From Flavobacteriales bacterium (GTDB lineage Bacteria; Bacteroidota; Bacteroidia; Flavobacteriales_D; Crocinitomicaceae), in contig CANITF010000032.1 in assembly GCA_947470515.1 (NCBI GenBank), positions 1-36,483 of the forward strand: 36,483 bases of DNA, read 5' to 3'. The notes beneath the pieces are model-generated. The model saw only the letters and a program-made list of their open reading frames with translations. It was not told the DNA's origin and did no database searches. Positions 7,272 to 16,352 of this stretch are shown piece after piece (position 1 is the stretch's first letter; every line of letters starts with the position of its first letter). The position numbers were made by a program, and so were the translations under genes.

Positions 7272-8243
7272 ATGTTGACAGTAAAGGAAATGATGAAGCC
7301 AATAGAATCAGAGATGTCTGAGTTCGAAGTGCGTTTTCGTCAAAGCATGAAATCAAAAGTTCCATTACTAGATAAAATCACTCATTACATTATCCGAAGA
7401 AAAGGTAAGCAAATGCGTCCAATGTTCATTTTTTTAACAGCAAAAATGTTAGGAACAATGAACGACAGAGTGTACGATGCAGCTTCCTTAGTAGAGCTTT
7501 TACACACTGCGACTTTGGTACACGATGATGTGGTTGACGACGCCAACGAAAGACGAGGTTTCTTTTCTGTCAATGCATTATGGAAAAATAAAATTGCCGT
7601 TTTAGTTGGTGACTTCATGCTTTCAAAAGTCTTATTGTTATCAATCGAGAAAAATAATCTGCGTTTGCTTGAAATCGTTGCACGCGCAGTTCGAGAAATG
7701 AGTGAAGGAGAATTATTACAAATCGAAAAAGCGCGAAAATTAGATATTACAGAAGAAATTTATTTTGAAGTAATCCGTCAAAAAACGGCGTCATTAATTG
7801 CAACATGCTGCGAAGGTGGCGCAGTAGCCGTTGACCGAGAAGACATGGCGCCGACGATGCGTCAATTCGGTGAATTAGTCGGTTTGGCATTTCAGATAAA
7901 AGATGATATTTTTGATTATGGAACCCCTGGCAATATTGGGAAACCAACTGGAATTGATATCCGAGAAAGAAAAATGACATTGCCTTTGATTTATGCTTTA
8001 AATACTGCTTCAATTGAGGTGAAACGGGAATTAATAAACATTATTAAAAATAAAAACGAAGATCCAACATACGTGAATAGAGCAATTGAATTGGTAATTG
8101 CAAACGGCGGAATTGAATATGCACATGGTAAAATGATGGAATTAAAATCTCAAGCACTTGCCTTATTGACAGAGATCCCTGATTCAGACGCAAAACGTTC
8201 AATCATTGGATTAGTTGAATACACAACACTTAGAGAAAAATAA
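7272..8243 (+). CDS. Trans long-chain polyprenyl diphosphate synthase
   Basis: The 323-residue protein is an all-helical isoprenyl diphosphate synthase. The first aspartate-rich motif is HDDVVDDANERRG with D85, D86 and D89. The second is KDDIFDYG with D211, D212 and D215. The residues before the first motif are small (LLHTATLV), as in enzymes making long chains such as octaprenyl or solanesyl diphosphate for the menaquinone side chain. Product length cannot be read with certainty, and a geranylgeranyl product feeding carotenoid synthesis is less likely. The ORF leads a probable unit with the lipoprotein gene (8-bp gap) and dnaG. Confidence 0.9.
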   Translation: MLTVKEMMKPIESEMSEFEVRFRQSMKSKVPLLDKITHYIIRRKGKQMRPMFIFLTAKMLGTMNDRVYDAASLVELLHTATLVHDDVVDDANERRGFFSVNALWKNKIAVLVGDFMLSKVLLLSIEKNNLRLLEIVARAVREMSEGELLQIEKARKLDITEEIYFEVIRQKTASLIATCCEGGAVAVDREDMAPTMRQFGELVGLAFQIKDDIFDYGTPGNIGKPTGIDIRERKMTLPLIYALNTASIEVKRELINIIKNKNEDPTYVNRAIELVIANGGIEYAHGKMMELKSQALALLTEIPDSDAKRSIIGLVEYTTLREK

Positions 8244-8251
8244 AATACAGT

Positions 8252-8659
8252 ATGAAACAATTTATCCTTTTTATCTTAACGATAATACTTGTCTCTTGCT
8301 CAACTGAAGAGGCAACAGAAAATAAAGTTCCTGCAAAAGAAGAAGTCTTAATTGAAATAAAAGATGGTGTTTACACAGAATGGTATCCTGGTAAAATTCA
8401 AGTAAAATACAAAGGGGCACAAGACGACGAACGCAAAAGAAATGGTATTTGGACGTATTACAGTGTTAATGGTTTAGAATTATCCGTGACGATATACGAA
8501 CACGGTTTACGTGAAGGTTTTACAGTTGTAAAATATCCAAATGGAAGACTGCACTATCGTGGTGAATACCATAAAGATGCATCAGTTGGTGTTTGGACAA
8601 CATACGACGAAAAAGGTAAATTACTAAGTGAAAAAGATTTCGGGTATCCTGAAGAATAA
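8252..8659 (+). CDS. Small lipoprotein with MORN-like repeats
   Basis: The 135-residue protein starts with a lipoprotein signal peptide ending in the lipobox LVSC (Cys16). The mature part has MORN-type repeats with the pattern NGIWTYYSVNGLEL, REGFTVVKYPNGRLHYRGEY and VGVWTTYDEKGKL. Such repeats are common in surface or periplasmic proteins of Bacteroidota and have no single function. Its stop codon shares one base with the dnaG ATG (TAATG), so the two are translationally coupled. Confidence 0.8.
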   Translation: MKQFILFILTIILVSCSTEEATENKVPAKEEVLIEIKDGVYTEWYPGKIQVKYKGAQDDERKRNGIWTYYSVNGLELSVTIYEHGLREGFTVVKYPNGRLHYRGEYHKDASVGVWTTYDEKGKLLSEKDFGYPEE

Positions 8660-10629
8660 TGGCTAAAATTCCACCACATATTATTGACGATATCATGCAA
8701 ACTTCCAGAATAGAGGAAGTGATAGGTGAATTTGTAAGTTTAAAACGTGCTGGTTCAAATCTAAAAGGGTTGAGTCCCTTCACAGATGAAAAAACAGCCT
8801 CATTTGTTGTCTCTCCAGCAAAACAAATCTTTAAATGCTTTTCAACGGGAAAAGGTGGAACAGTTGTAAGTTTTCTCATGGAAAAAGAACATTTTTCATA
8901 TCCAGAAGCACTGCGTTGGCTGGCTGATAAATATGGCGTTCCAATTCCAGCAGATGAGCCAGCAACAGCAGAACAATTAGCTGCAATTAGTGAACGAGAA
9001 AGTTTATATATCATCAATGATTTCGCAAGAGATCATTTCAAGGACAACTTACACAATTCAGAAGAAGGAACGGCTATTGCTCTTTCGTATTTTGTAGAGC
9101 GTGGATTTCGGAAAGACATCATCGAAAAATTTCAATTGGGTTATTGCTTGAACACAGGCACCGATTTTACAAAGGCTTCCATTGCGAAAGGATATAAATT
9201 AGACTATTTAGAAAAGGTTGGTCTCATAAAATCGAAAGATGACAGACAATTTGATTTTTTTAGAGGACGCGTAATGTTTCCAATTCACAGTGTTTCGGGA
9301 CGTGTATTAGGATTTGGTGGACGAACACTTTTTACGGATAAGAAAATTGCAAAGTATTTCAATTCACCAGAAAGCATCATTTACAATAAAAGTGAGATTC
9401 TTTATGGATTACATTATTCAAAAGGAGATATCATAAAATACGACAATTGTTTTTTATGTGAAGGATATACAGATGTAATCAGCATGTATCAAGCTGGAAT
9501 TCAAAATGTTGTTTCTTCTTCTGGCACTTCTCTTACAAAAGATCAAATTAAACTTATTCGCCGATATACGCAGAATATTACTATTCTTTATGACGGTGAT
9601 CCTGCTGGGATAAAAGCATCTTTTCGAGGAATTGATTTAATTCTTGAAGAAGGGATGAATGTGAAGGTGGTTCTGTTTCCTGAAGGCGAAGATCCAGATT
9701 CATTTTCTAAAAAATCGAGCACTTTAGAACTTGAAAACTACATCAAAGAAAGTACACAAGATTTTATATCATTCAAAGCCTCAATTTTACTGAAAGACAG
9801 TGAAAATGACCCTATTAAAAGGGCTGAATTAATTAAAGAAATCGTACATTCTGTCTCATTAATTCCAGATCAGATTACCCGAACGATATACATGCAGCAA
9901 ATTTCTCAGCAATTTGAGATTAATGAAAATGTTATATCGAACGAATTAATAAAACTGAGGAAAAATATTGTTGTCAAACAGGCTCCAGAGCCAGATTTTT
10001 ACGATATCCCTAAAACGCAGGAACAACAACTACAGCAAAATTCGGAACCTCAAGTCCAACAAGATGTATCTTATTATAATGAAGAACAGCTGATTCGGAT
10101 AATGGTAAAATATGGTACACGGACAATGCAGTTTGATCAGATTGATGAAAACGATCAAACAAATTTATCTGAAACCAATGTAATAGAATTTATTTGTCAC
10201 GAGTTGATAACGGATGAAATGACCTTTACTCACCCTGTTTATAATAAAATTCATAGCTTGTTTCTAGATGGGTTATCCAAAAATGAATTTCTCTCAATCA
10301 ACTTTTTAAAACGATTAGAAGACCAAGATATTGTAAAATTTGTAAGTGATATTGAATCCAATGAGCATGAATTGAGTGCCAATTGGTTGAGTAATTACAA
10401 TATAGTAACCCGTTCAGAAGGAGATCGAATGACGGAAACAGTCATGAATGCGATTTATAGCTTCAAGCTTGCTAAAATCGAACAACATATTAATGACATT
10501 AGAATCAAAATGGGCCAATCGGAAACCTTGACAGATGAACTTTTAATGGATCTATTAGCCGAACAAATGGTTTATGAAAAAATTAAAATAATCTTTTCAG
10601 AGAAGTTAGGTCGAACAATATTAAGATAA
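8659..10629 (+). CDS. dnaG: DNA primase with a degenerate zinc-binding domain
   Basis: The 656-residue protein synthesises RNA primers at the replication fork. The N-terminal CHC2-type domain is recognisable (LSPFTDEKTASF, then KCFSTGKGG), but three of the four zinc ligands are replaced: Ser39, Thr42 and Thr63, with only Cys60 kept. The TOPRIM catalytic centre is intact, with E268 in EGYTD and D312/D314 in DGDPAG. A helicase-interacting C-terminal helical region ends the protein after a Gln-rich linker at about 450-475. Similar zinc-less primases occur in other Flavobacteriia, from memory of the family, so this is probably a lineage trait rather than damage. One base separates it from the MscS gene. 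Confidence 0.95.
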   Translation: MAKIPPHIIDDIMQTSRIEEVIGEFVSLKRAGSNLKGLSPFTDEKTASFVVSPAKQIFKCFSTGKGGTVVSFLMEKEHFSYPEALRWLADKYGVPIPADEPATAEQLAAISERESLYIINDFARDHFKDNLHNSEEGTAIALSYFVERGFRKDIIEKFQLGYCLNTGTDFTKASIAKGYKLDYLEKVGLIKSKDDRQFDFFRGRVMFPIHSVSGRVLGFGGRTLFTDKKIAKYFNSPESIIYNKSEILYGLHYSKGDIIKYDNCFLCEGYTDVISMYQAGIQNVVSSSGTSLTKDQIKLIRRYTQNITILYDGDPAGIKASFRGIDLILEEGMNVKVVLFPEGEDPDSFSKKSSTLELENYIKESTQDFISFKASILLKDSENDPIKRAELIKEIVHSVSLIPDQITRTIYMQQISQQFEINENVISNELIKLRKNIVVKQAPEPDFYDIPKTQEQQLQQNSEPQVQQDVSYYNEEQLIRIMVKYGTRTMQFDQIDENDQTNLSETNVIEFICHELITDEMTFTHPVYNKIHSLFLDGLSKNEFLSINFLKRLEDQDIVKFVSDIESNEHELSANWLSNYNIVTRSEGDRMTETVMNAIYSFKLAKIEQHINDIRIKMGQSETLTDELLMDLLAEQMVYEKIKIIFSEKLGRTILR

Positions 10630-10630
10630 A

Positions 10631-11728
10631 ATGCTAAGCTATACTCTATTTCATTTAGGTCCGTACAAAGTTTGTTTTTGGAACATCATTTTTCTAAGTG
10701 TCATCTTTTTTATAGCCATGTTGCTGCGAAGGGTGATACATAAATTATTGAAACGCTATTTGAAAAGTGCCAATATTCGTGTAGAAGGTCGAATGGTTAC
10801 CTGGCTGAAATTATTGAGTCAAAGTGTTTATCTCCTTGCAGCTTATGTCGCTGTTTGGAGCTTTAATTTTAATAATGAAGATGTGACTTTCACGGAATTT
10901 CTGAATTTCAATTTAATAAAGTCTCAAAAATTCACACTGAGTTTTTACCACATCCTTGTCTTAATTTTCATCTTCTTTGGAGCCAAGATGCTGTTGAATG
11001 TTGTGAAATTATACATCAGTAAAAAATTCAGAGCAAAAACTTCTATTAACCCAGGAACGGAATACATCTATGTCCAAATAGCAAAATACGTAATTTACAT
11101 TTTTGCCATAATTACAAGTTTAAAGGCACTTGACATTGACCTTTCGCTTTTAATGACTGGTTCTCTTGGATTATTTGTTGGTTTGGGACTTGGTTTACAA
11201 GATGTTTTTAAGGACATGTTTTCTGGTGTCGTTTTACTGGTTGAAGGCAATATTCGTGTGGGTGATATTGTTGAAATTTCTAATGGTGGAAAATCAGAAG
11301 CTATCGTTGCTAAAATTTTAAAAATCAATGTCCGAACAACTCAAATTGAAACGAGAGAAGGAAATGTGCTAATCATGCCCAATTCCAAATTAACGCAAGA
11401 ATTTGTAGAAAACTGGAGTCATGGTTCAGAGTTATCCCGTTTCAGAATTGTCTTGACTATAGATTACAATGCGGATACCGAACTAGTAACTCGTTTACTA
11501 AAACAAGCTGCTTTAGGTCATCCAAAAGTTAGAAAATCTCATCCGGTTGACGTAAGATTATCACATTTTGGAGACAATGGATTAGAACTTGAATTAATCT
11601 TCTGGGCAGATCAAAATTGGGACATCAACAACTATAAATCTGACATTCGATTTGAAATAGATCGACTTTTTAGAGAATATAAAATAACTATTCCGTATCC
11701 TCAAAAGACAGTACATATAGCGAAATAA
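10631..11728 (+). CDS. Small-conductance mechanosensitive channel (MscS family)
   Basis: The 365-residue inner-membrane protein has about four leading membrane segments. The MscS pore-lining helix follows (LLMTGSLGLFVGLGLGLQD, about residues 174-192), and then the beta domain beginning DMFSGVVLLVEGNIRVGDIV. The Gly/Ala-rich pore helix and the downstream VRTTQIETREGNVLIMPNS segment are diagnostic. It acts as an osmotic safety valve. The ORF begins one base after the dnaG stop, so it belongs to the same transcription unit, although no functional link to the primase is evident. Confidence 0.92.
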   Translation: MLSYTLFHLGPYKVCFWNIIFLSVIFFIAMLLRRVIHKLLKRYLKSANIRVEGRMVTWLKLLSQSVYLLAAYVAVWSFNFNNEDVTFTEFLNFNLIKSQKFTLSFYHILVLIFIFFGAKMLLNVVKLYISKKFRAKTSINPGTEYIYVQIAKYVIYIFAIITSLKALDIDLSLLMTGSLGLFVGLGLGLQDVFKDMFSGVVLLVEGNIRVGDIVEISNGGKSEAIVAKILKINVRTTQIETREGNVLIMPNSKLTQEFVENWSHGSELSRFRIVLTIDYNADTELVTRLLKQAALGHPKVRKSHPVDVRLSHFGDNGLELELIFWADQNWDINNYKSDIRFEIDRLFREYKITIPYPQKTVHIAK

Positions 11729-11869
11729 ACACTCCCATTTCGACTATGGCTTATTTCGATCCTTCGATAAACTCAGGAGAGTCCAGCTCAATACATCGGG
11801 ATGTCCGTTTATCAAAATTTCAATTATCGAGCATCGAGCATAGCCTAGATGTCGATATCATATCTAACT
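11729..11869. repeat. Intergenic element resembling a dispersed flavobacterial repeat
   Basis: The convergent gap between the MscS gene and pdxJ has a composition richer in G and C than other spacers here. It contains CCTTCGATAAACTCAGG (from 11760) and a heptamer doublet CGAGCATCGAGCAT at 11828-11841. The first motif resembles the short repeats often seen between genes in Flavobacteriia (from memory). Only one copy is in this window, so its repeated nature is inferred. No gene or clear terminator was found. Confidence 0.3.
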
Positions 11870-12583
11870 CTAAACCAAAAGCATTTTATAACGCTGAATC
11901 GTATTTTCCAACCCAAAGTACAAAGCATCAGAAATCAAGGCATGTCCAATAGAAACTTCTGCCAAAAAAGGAATTGAATCCTTGAAAAATTTTAGATTAT
12001 CTAAACTTAAATCATGCCCTGCATTTACTTCAATTCCCAACTCATGCGCCAGATTGGCAGCTTGAATGTATTCTTCAATTGCTTTTTCAGGATTTTTCGG
12101 AAAGTTTTCAGCAAAAGGCCCCGTATATAATTCAATTCTATCAACACCAATTTTTGCGGCATATTCAATATTCACTGAATTGGTATCAACAAAAATGGCA
12201 CTTCTAACACCCAGCACCTTTAACTGTTGAATCAAATCAGTTAATAAATCAAACTGTTTTTTTGTATCCCAACCAGCATTAGAAGTCAATACATGTGGCG
12301 GGTCAGGAACTAAAGTCGCTTGTTCTGGAAAAATATCTGCTATTAAATCCATGAAACGTGCATCAGGATAACCTTCAATATTAAATTCCGTTGTCACAAC
12401 CTTTTTCAAGTCATAAACATCTTTAGTTGTAATATGTCGTTCATCAGGTCGCGGGTGAATTGTAATACCATCAGCGCCAAAACGCTCACAATCAGTCGCT
12501 ACTTGAACTACATTTGGAACATCTCCACCTCGAGCATTCCGAATGGTAGCAATTTTATTAATATTGACACTTAATTTAGTCAT
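11870..12583 (-). CDS. pdxJ: Pyridoxine 5'-phosphate synthase
   Basis: The 237-residue TIM-barrel enzyme condenses 3-amino-2-oxopropyl phosphate with 1-deoxyxylulose 5-phosphate to make pyridoxine 5'-phosphate. It opens with the family's characteristic [17 protein letters not shown]. The active-site stretches [24 protein letters not shown] and ELYTGPFAE follow, and a late [14 protein letters not shown] longer reading starting at 12625 exists. The ATG at 12583 is chosen because it matches the family N terminus and because the upstream part would overlap the predicted promoter. It is divergently transcribed from the CBS-ACT gene. Confidence 0.95.
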   Translation of the reverse strand: MTKLSVNINKIATIRNARGGDVPNVVQVATDCERFGADGITIHPRPDERHITTKDVYDLKKVVTTEFNIEGYPDARFMDLIADIFPEQATLVPDPPHVLTSNAGWDTKKQFDLLTDLIQQLKVLGVRSAIFVDTNSVNIEYAAKIGVDRIELYTGPFAENFPKNPEKAIEEYIQAANLAHELGIEVNAGHDLSLDNLKFFKDSIPFLAEVSIGHALISDALYFGLENTIQRYKMLLV

Positions 12584-12607
12584 GATACGGTACAATTTTT
12601 GACAAGC

Positions 12608-12615
12608 CAAAAGTA
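12608..12615 (-). promoter_or_regulatory. Predicted -7 box of pdxJ
   Basis: On the minus strand the sequence is TACTTTTG, matching TAnnTTTG, 24 nt before the pdxJ ATG at 12583. It lies within the 69-bp divergent spacer shared with the CBS-ACT gene. Confidence 0.5.
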
Positions 12616-12652
12616 CAAAGTTCAAAACAATTTTACTACTTTGGCAACAACA

Positions 12653-13315
12653 ATGAGAGCAATAGAACTAATAACAGATGAAATTCCTCCACTGACTCAT
12701 TCAGATTCAGGAGAAAAAGCATTGCGTTGGATGGACGAATTCAAGGTTTCACACTTACCTGTTTTAAAAAATGGGAACTTTGTAGGACTTTTATCTGAGT
12801 CTGATGTATTGGATAAAATGGATTTAGTAGAGAATCTAGACAAATTATTCGATCATTTACCGAGACCTTATGTTTTTGCAAATGCACATATATATGAAGT
12901 ATTATCTAAAATATCTGAGCACAAAATAAGTGTTTTACCTATTCTTGATGAAAACGAAAAATATTTGGGTTGTACGACGGTTTATCATTTGTTGACTGTT
13001 GTTGCAAATACGGGTAGTATTAAAGAATCAGGTGGTATTTTAGTATTAGAAGTAAATAGTATTGATTATTCAATGGCACAAATAGCGCAAATTGTAGAAA
13101 GTAATAATGCTAAAATTCTAAGTTCATATATCATGTCTTCAATGGATTCCAATACATTAGAGGTAACACTGAAGATTAATTTAATTGATTTGTCCCGCAT
13201 TATAAGAACTTTTGAACGTTATGATTATGTAATTAAAGCTTCCTTCCAAAAAAGTGAAGAAGATGATGACATTCAATATCGGTATGATGCACTCATGAAC
13301 TTTTTGAAATTTTGA
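12653..13315 (+). CDS. CBS-pair and ACT-like domain protein
   Basis: From the ATG at 12653 the protein has 220 residues. Two CBS motifs cover about residues 1-115 ([20 protein letters not shown] and [15 protein letters not shown]). An ACT-like domain follows at about 125-195 ([20 protein letters not shown]). CBS pairs bind adenosyl nucleotides and ACT domains bind small ligands, so this is probably a regulatory ligand sensor with no catalytic part. The stop is one base from the nadK ATG. That makes an operon with NAD kinase and suggests a nucleotide-linked role, which is inference. An upstream in-frame ATG at 12599 was rejected because it would lie in the divergent promoter spacer. Confidence 0.82.
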   Translation: MRAIELITDEIPPLTHSDSGEKALRWMDEFKVSHLPVLKNGNFVGLLSESDVLDKMDLVENLDKLFDHLPRPYVFANAHIYEVLSKISEHKISVLPILDENEKYLGCTTVYHLLTVVANTGSIKESGGILVLEVNSIDYSMAQIAQIVESNNAKILSSYIMSSMDSNTLEVTLKINLIDLSRIIRTFERYDYVIKASFQKSEEDDDIQYRYDALMNFLKF

Positions 13316-13316
13316 T

Positions 13317-14195
13317 ATGAATATAGCCATTTACGGACGAAAAGTCAATAAACTAAATATAGCTCATTACAAAGAGGTCATTGATACAATAATAGCATTA
13401 GGCTGGAATCCAATCATTGAAAAAGAACTAAAGGTTCAACTCGTTTCTAAGATGGATTTATCACCATCAACTGATCAGTTTGAATCACATACTGATTTTC
13501 ACAACGGAATTGATTTAACAGTAAGTATTGGTGGTGATGGTACTTTTATAAAATCTGTCGGATTTATAAGAGATTCTCAAGTTCCAATTCTTGGTATTAA
13601 TACTGGGCGACTAGGATTTTTATCCAACATTTCAAAAGATCAAATCCAATCTACTATGGACCTGGTCAAAAACAAACAATTTGAATTTCAAAAACGATCC
13701 CTACTAAGAATCAATACACAAGAGAATCTTTTTGGAGATGATAATTTTGCGTTGAATGAAGTCACTTTTCATAAAAAGGATACTGCTTCTATGATAACTG
13801 TTCATGCTTCTTTAGAGGATAAATATTTGAATTCATATTGGGCTGATGGATTAATTGTAGCTACTCCAACTGGCTCTACTGCTTATAATTTAAGTTGTGG
13901 CGGACCAATTATCACTCCTGGATGTCAAGTTCACATATTAACGCCAATTGCTCCACATAATTTAAATGTTCGACCAATGGTTGTGCCGGATCACATGCCA
14001 ATCAAATTAAGTATTGAAGGGCGAGAGCGGAAATATTTAATAAGTTTAGATGGAAATTCAAAAAATATTCGTCAAGGAGAAGAAGTGATTATCACAAAAG
14101 CTGAATTTATGATAAATGTGGTTAAATTTGAGGACAATAATTTCTTGGATACCATTCGTAATAAAATGCTTTGGGGAATTGATAAAAGAAATTAA
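13317..14195 (+). CDS. nadK: NAD kinase
   Basis: The 292-residue cytoplasmic enzyme phosphorylates NAD to NADP. The diagnostic GGDG motif is at residues 72-75 (VSIGGDGTFIKSV). It is followed by GINTGRLGFLS, the NEV motif (FALNEVTFHK) and the ATP/NAD-binding PTGSTAYNLSCGGPII. Length and motif order are those of the bacterial ATP-dependent family. It sits directly behind the CBS-ACT gene with a 1-bp gap, and its last bases overlap a predicted promoter for the downstream isomerase. Confidence 0.96.
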   Translation: MNIAIYGRKVNKLNIAHYKEVIDTIIALGWNPIIEKELKVQLVSKMDLSPSTDQFESHTDFHNGIDLTVSIGGDGTFIKSVGFIRDSQVPILGINTGRLGFLSNISKDQIQSTMDLVKNKQFEFQKRSLLRINTQENLFGDDNFALNEVTFHKKDTASMITVHASLEDKYLNSYWADGLIVATPTGSTAYNLSCGGPIITPGCQVHILTPIAPHNLNVRPMVVPDHMPIKLSIEGRERKYLISLDGNSKNIRQGEEVIITKAEFMINVVKFEDNNFLDTIRNKMLWGIDKRN

Positions 14196-14200
14196 TTTTG
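14170..14200 (+). promoter_or_regulatory. Full-consensus Bacteroidota promoter for the secreted isomerase
   Basis: TTTG at 14170-14173, a 19-nt spacer and TAATTTTG at 14193-14200 match both consensus boxes (TTTG and TAnnTTTG). The -33 box lies inside the 3' end of nadK and the -7 box starts at the nadK stop codon. The predicted leader to the ATG at 14258 is about 50 nt. Confidence 0.65.
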
Positions 14201-14257
14201 GTATAAATATTGGAAAGAGCACGAACACAAGAACAATTAATAATTAAATAAAGAAAG

Positions 14258-15376
14258 ATGAAAACAATTTTAATGATGTTATTACTCGTAGTTGTTACAG
14301 CAACAAGTTTTACTACAAATGCACAAGCACCAACAGAACCAGGTATTTACGCTGAATTCACGACTCCAAGAGGTGTTATTTTATGTGTATTGGAATACCA
14401 AAAAGCACCAATGACTGTTGCAAATTTTGTAGGTTTAGCAGAAGGAAATTTAACTGTTATGGATACAATTAAATACACAAAACCTTTTTACAATGGATTA
14501 AAGTTTCACCGTGTAATCAAAGATTTCATGATTCAAGGAGGTGATCCAGATGGAACTGGCAGTGGTGGACCAAAACACCGTTTCTATGATGAAATCCATC
14601 CGGATTTGAAGCATGTTGGACCAGGAATTATGTCGATGGCGAATTCTGGACCTGCTACAAATGGAAGTCAATTTTTCATTACACACAAGGAAACACCTTG
14701 GTTAGACGGAAAACACACTGTATTTGGACATGTAATTGTTGGTCAAGATGTTGTAAATGCAATCGCTCAAGGAGATGACATGACAACAGTGAAAATTATT
14801 CGTGTTGGAAAAGAAGCAAAAGCATGGGATGCTTCAAAAGCATTTAAAGAAACGTATGATAAAATCAAAGCAGTAGATGATGTGAAAGCAAATGCATTCA
14901 AGAAAATTGCCTCAATGTCTGAAGCTGATTACAAAATATTCATGTACAACGAAGTAAAGGCAAAATCGCCAAAAGCGCAAATGTCACCTTCAGGCTTAGT
15001 TTATATTATTGAGAATCCAGGAGCAGAACCAAAAGCGTCTCCAGGTGCAAAATTATCAGTGCATTATAAAGGAACGTTTAGAGCTGACGGAAAACAATTT
15101 GATTCTTCGTATGATAGAAATGCTCCGATGGATTTTGTGTTTATTGATCAAAAAATGATTCCTGGTTTTGAAGAAGGATTGGCAATGTTAGGAAAAGGAG
15201 GTAAAGGAACATTTATCATTCCTTACTTTCAAGCATACGGAGCTGCTGGTCGACCAGGAGCGATTCCTCCATATTCTGATTTAGTATTTGATGTTGAAAT
15301 TGTAAATCTTGAACCAAAAGGCACTGAAACTACTGAGCCACATCAGCACACAGAAGGTGATGGACATCAGCACTAA
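14258..15376 (+). CDS. Secreted bifunctional peptidyl-prolyl isomerase (cyclophilin-FKBP fusion)
   Basis: The 372-residue protein has a signal peptide ending near residue 23 (TTNAQA). It then carries two unrelated isomerase folds. A cyclophilin domain covers about residues 30-190 ([38 protein letters not shown]). An FKBP domain covers about 245-355 ([51 protein letters not shown]). The tail is His-rich ([13 protein letters not shown]). Both domains keep their core active-site residues, so both are probably functional in periplasmic or surface protein folding. The gene has its own promoter at the end of nadK and is followed by a strong terminator. Confidence 0.92.
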   Translation: MKTILMMLLLVVVTATSFTTNAQAPTEPGIYAEFTTPRGVILCVLEYQKAPMTVANFVGLAEGNLTVMDTIKYTKPFYNGLKFHRVIKDFMIQGGDPDGTGSGGPKHRFYDEIHPDLKHVGPGIMSMANSGPATNGSQFFITHKETPWLDGKHTVFGHVIVGQDVVNAIAQGDDMTTVKIIRVGKEAKAWDASKAFKETYDKIKAVDDVKANAFKKIASMSEADYKIFMYNEVKAKSPKAQMSPSGLVYIIENPGAEPKASPGAKLSVHYKGTFRADGKQFDSSYDRNAPMDFVFIDQKMIPGFEEGLAMLGKGGKGTFIIPYFQAYGAAGRPGAIPPYSDLVFDVEIVNLEPKGTETTEPHQHTEGDGHQH

Positions 15377-15396
15377 GAAGAAATTATTTTGAAATT

Positions 15397-15425
15397 AAGA
15401 CCTACGAAAGTGGGTCTTTTTTTTT
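15397..15425 (+). terminator. Rho-independent terminator after the isomerase gene
   Basis: A 9-bp stem (AAGACCTAC with GTGGGTCTT, one G-T pair) closes a GAAA tetraloop and runs into a T tract ending at 15425. It lies 21 bp after the stop codon and separates the gene from the convergent beta-barrel gene. Confidence 0.9.
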
Positions 15426-15426
15426 G

Positions 15427-16242
15427 TTAATGATTATAACAAATACTCGGTTTCCCAAGTCTGAAAGTAAACATTGCACCAAAAAAAGCATACCAATCAG
15501 AATTGTTTGAAGTACCTCGTTTACCAAATCTAGCACCATCCAAACTCCTATTCGAAAGACTTGCCGCAATAGGTCCATTTTCTGAAGCTAATAAAACCGG
15601 GTCGACATAAGAGTCGCTTCCAACATCATCAATATAATCAGTAAATGTTTTACGGTATCCGTATTCAAGAGTTAATGCTGCTTTCTTTCCCAGTGACATC
15701 TTAAAACCAACACCTAAAGGTATCGATAGTTGGGTGAGGCTGTAATTATTTTTCTTTGATAAACTGCTTCCCTGACCTTCAGTTCCCAATGGCTGTAATT
15801 CTGTAATATCACCATTAAAATTCGTTGTTGGATTCATGTGAAACAATCCAATTTCTGCTAAAACGTATGCCGTTCCCCAATAACGATCATTCCCAATTCT
15901 AAAAGGAAAATAATTAAACTCAACTCCTCCGGCTAATTCAAAAATTTTCGATTCGAAATTCAAATTTCTGTTCTGCATAATATTCAATTTTGAATCCGCA
16001 TCAGATGCTTTGACTTTTCCATAATTGAAATTTCCTCGAATACTTAATCGCGAATGGACATTGTAGCGATATACAAGTCCACCAGCTAATTGGGTATTGT
16101 AAAAATGTTTGTATTGATTTAAATCACCAATATAATAAGAACCACCAATCATAAATCCCAATTCTGATTTAGAACGGAAATTTGATTGCTGTGAACAAAC
16201 CAAAAAAGGGATAATAAATAATATTGATAAAACTCTTTTCAT
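15427..16242 (-). CDS. Outer-membrane beta-barrel protein (DUF6089-like)
   Basis: The 271-residue protein has a signal peptide (MKRVLSILFIIPFLVCSQQ). The mature region begins with the pattern SELGFMIGGSYYIGDLNQYK, typical of DUF6089-type outer-membrane barrel proteins of Bacteroidota. Alternating aromatic strands continue to a C-terminal strand YAFFGAMFTFRLGKP. The family has no established function. The signal peptide has Cys at position 16 but no proper lipobox before it (LVC), so ordinary signal peptidase cleavage is more likely. The gene converges on the isomerase gene and shares the terminator gap. Confidence 0.85.
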   Translation of the reverse strand: MKRVLSILFIIPFLVCSQQSNFRSKSELGFMIGGSYYIGDLNQYKHFYNTQLAGGLVYRYNVHSRLSIRGNFNYGKVKASDADSKLNIMQNRNLNFESKIFELAGGVEFNYFPFRIGNDRYWGTAYVLAEIGLFHMNPTTNFNGDITELQPLGTEGQGSSLSKKNNYSLTQLSIPLGVGFKMSLGKKAALTLEYGYRKTFTDYIDDVGSDSYVDPVLLASENGPIAASLSNRSLDGARFGKRGTSNNSDWYAFFGAMFTFRLGKPSICYNH

Positions 16243-16352
16243 TTTGATAATTACATCAATTAGAACGCCAAGTTACGCAGAAAATTATATTCAAAAGAAA
16301 GAAAAAGAAAATGAGAAATACCCATTTGCTTTTTCTTTAAATTAATTCAACC

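Noticed and set aside
11746-11952. 68-codon plus-strand ORF after the MscS gene
   Set aside because: It runs through a repeat-like spacer into the 3' end of pdxJ and has no recognisable protein features.
12584-12625. N-terminal extension of pdxJ from the ATG at 12625
   Set aside because: The added residues do not resemble the family start, and the region overlaps the predicted TACTTTTG promoter box.
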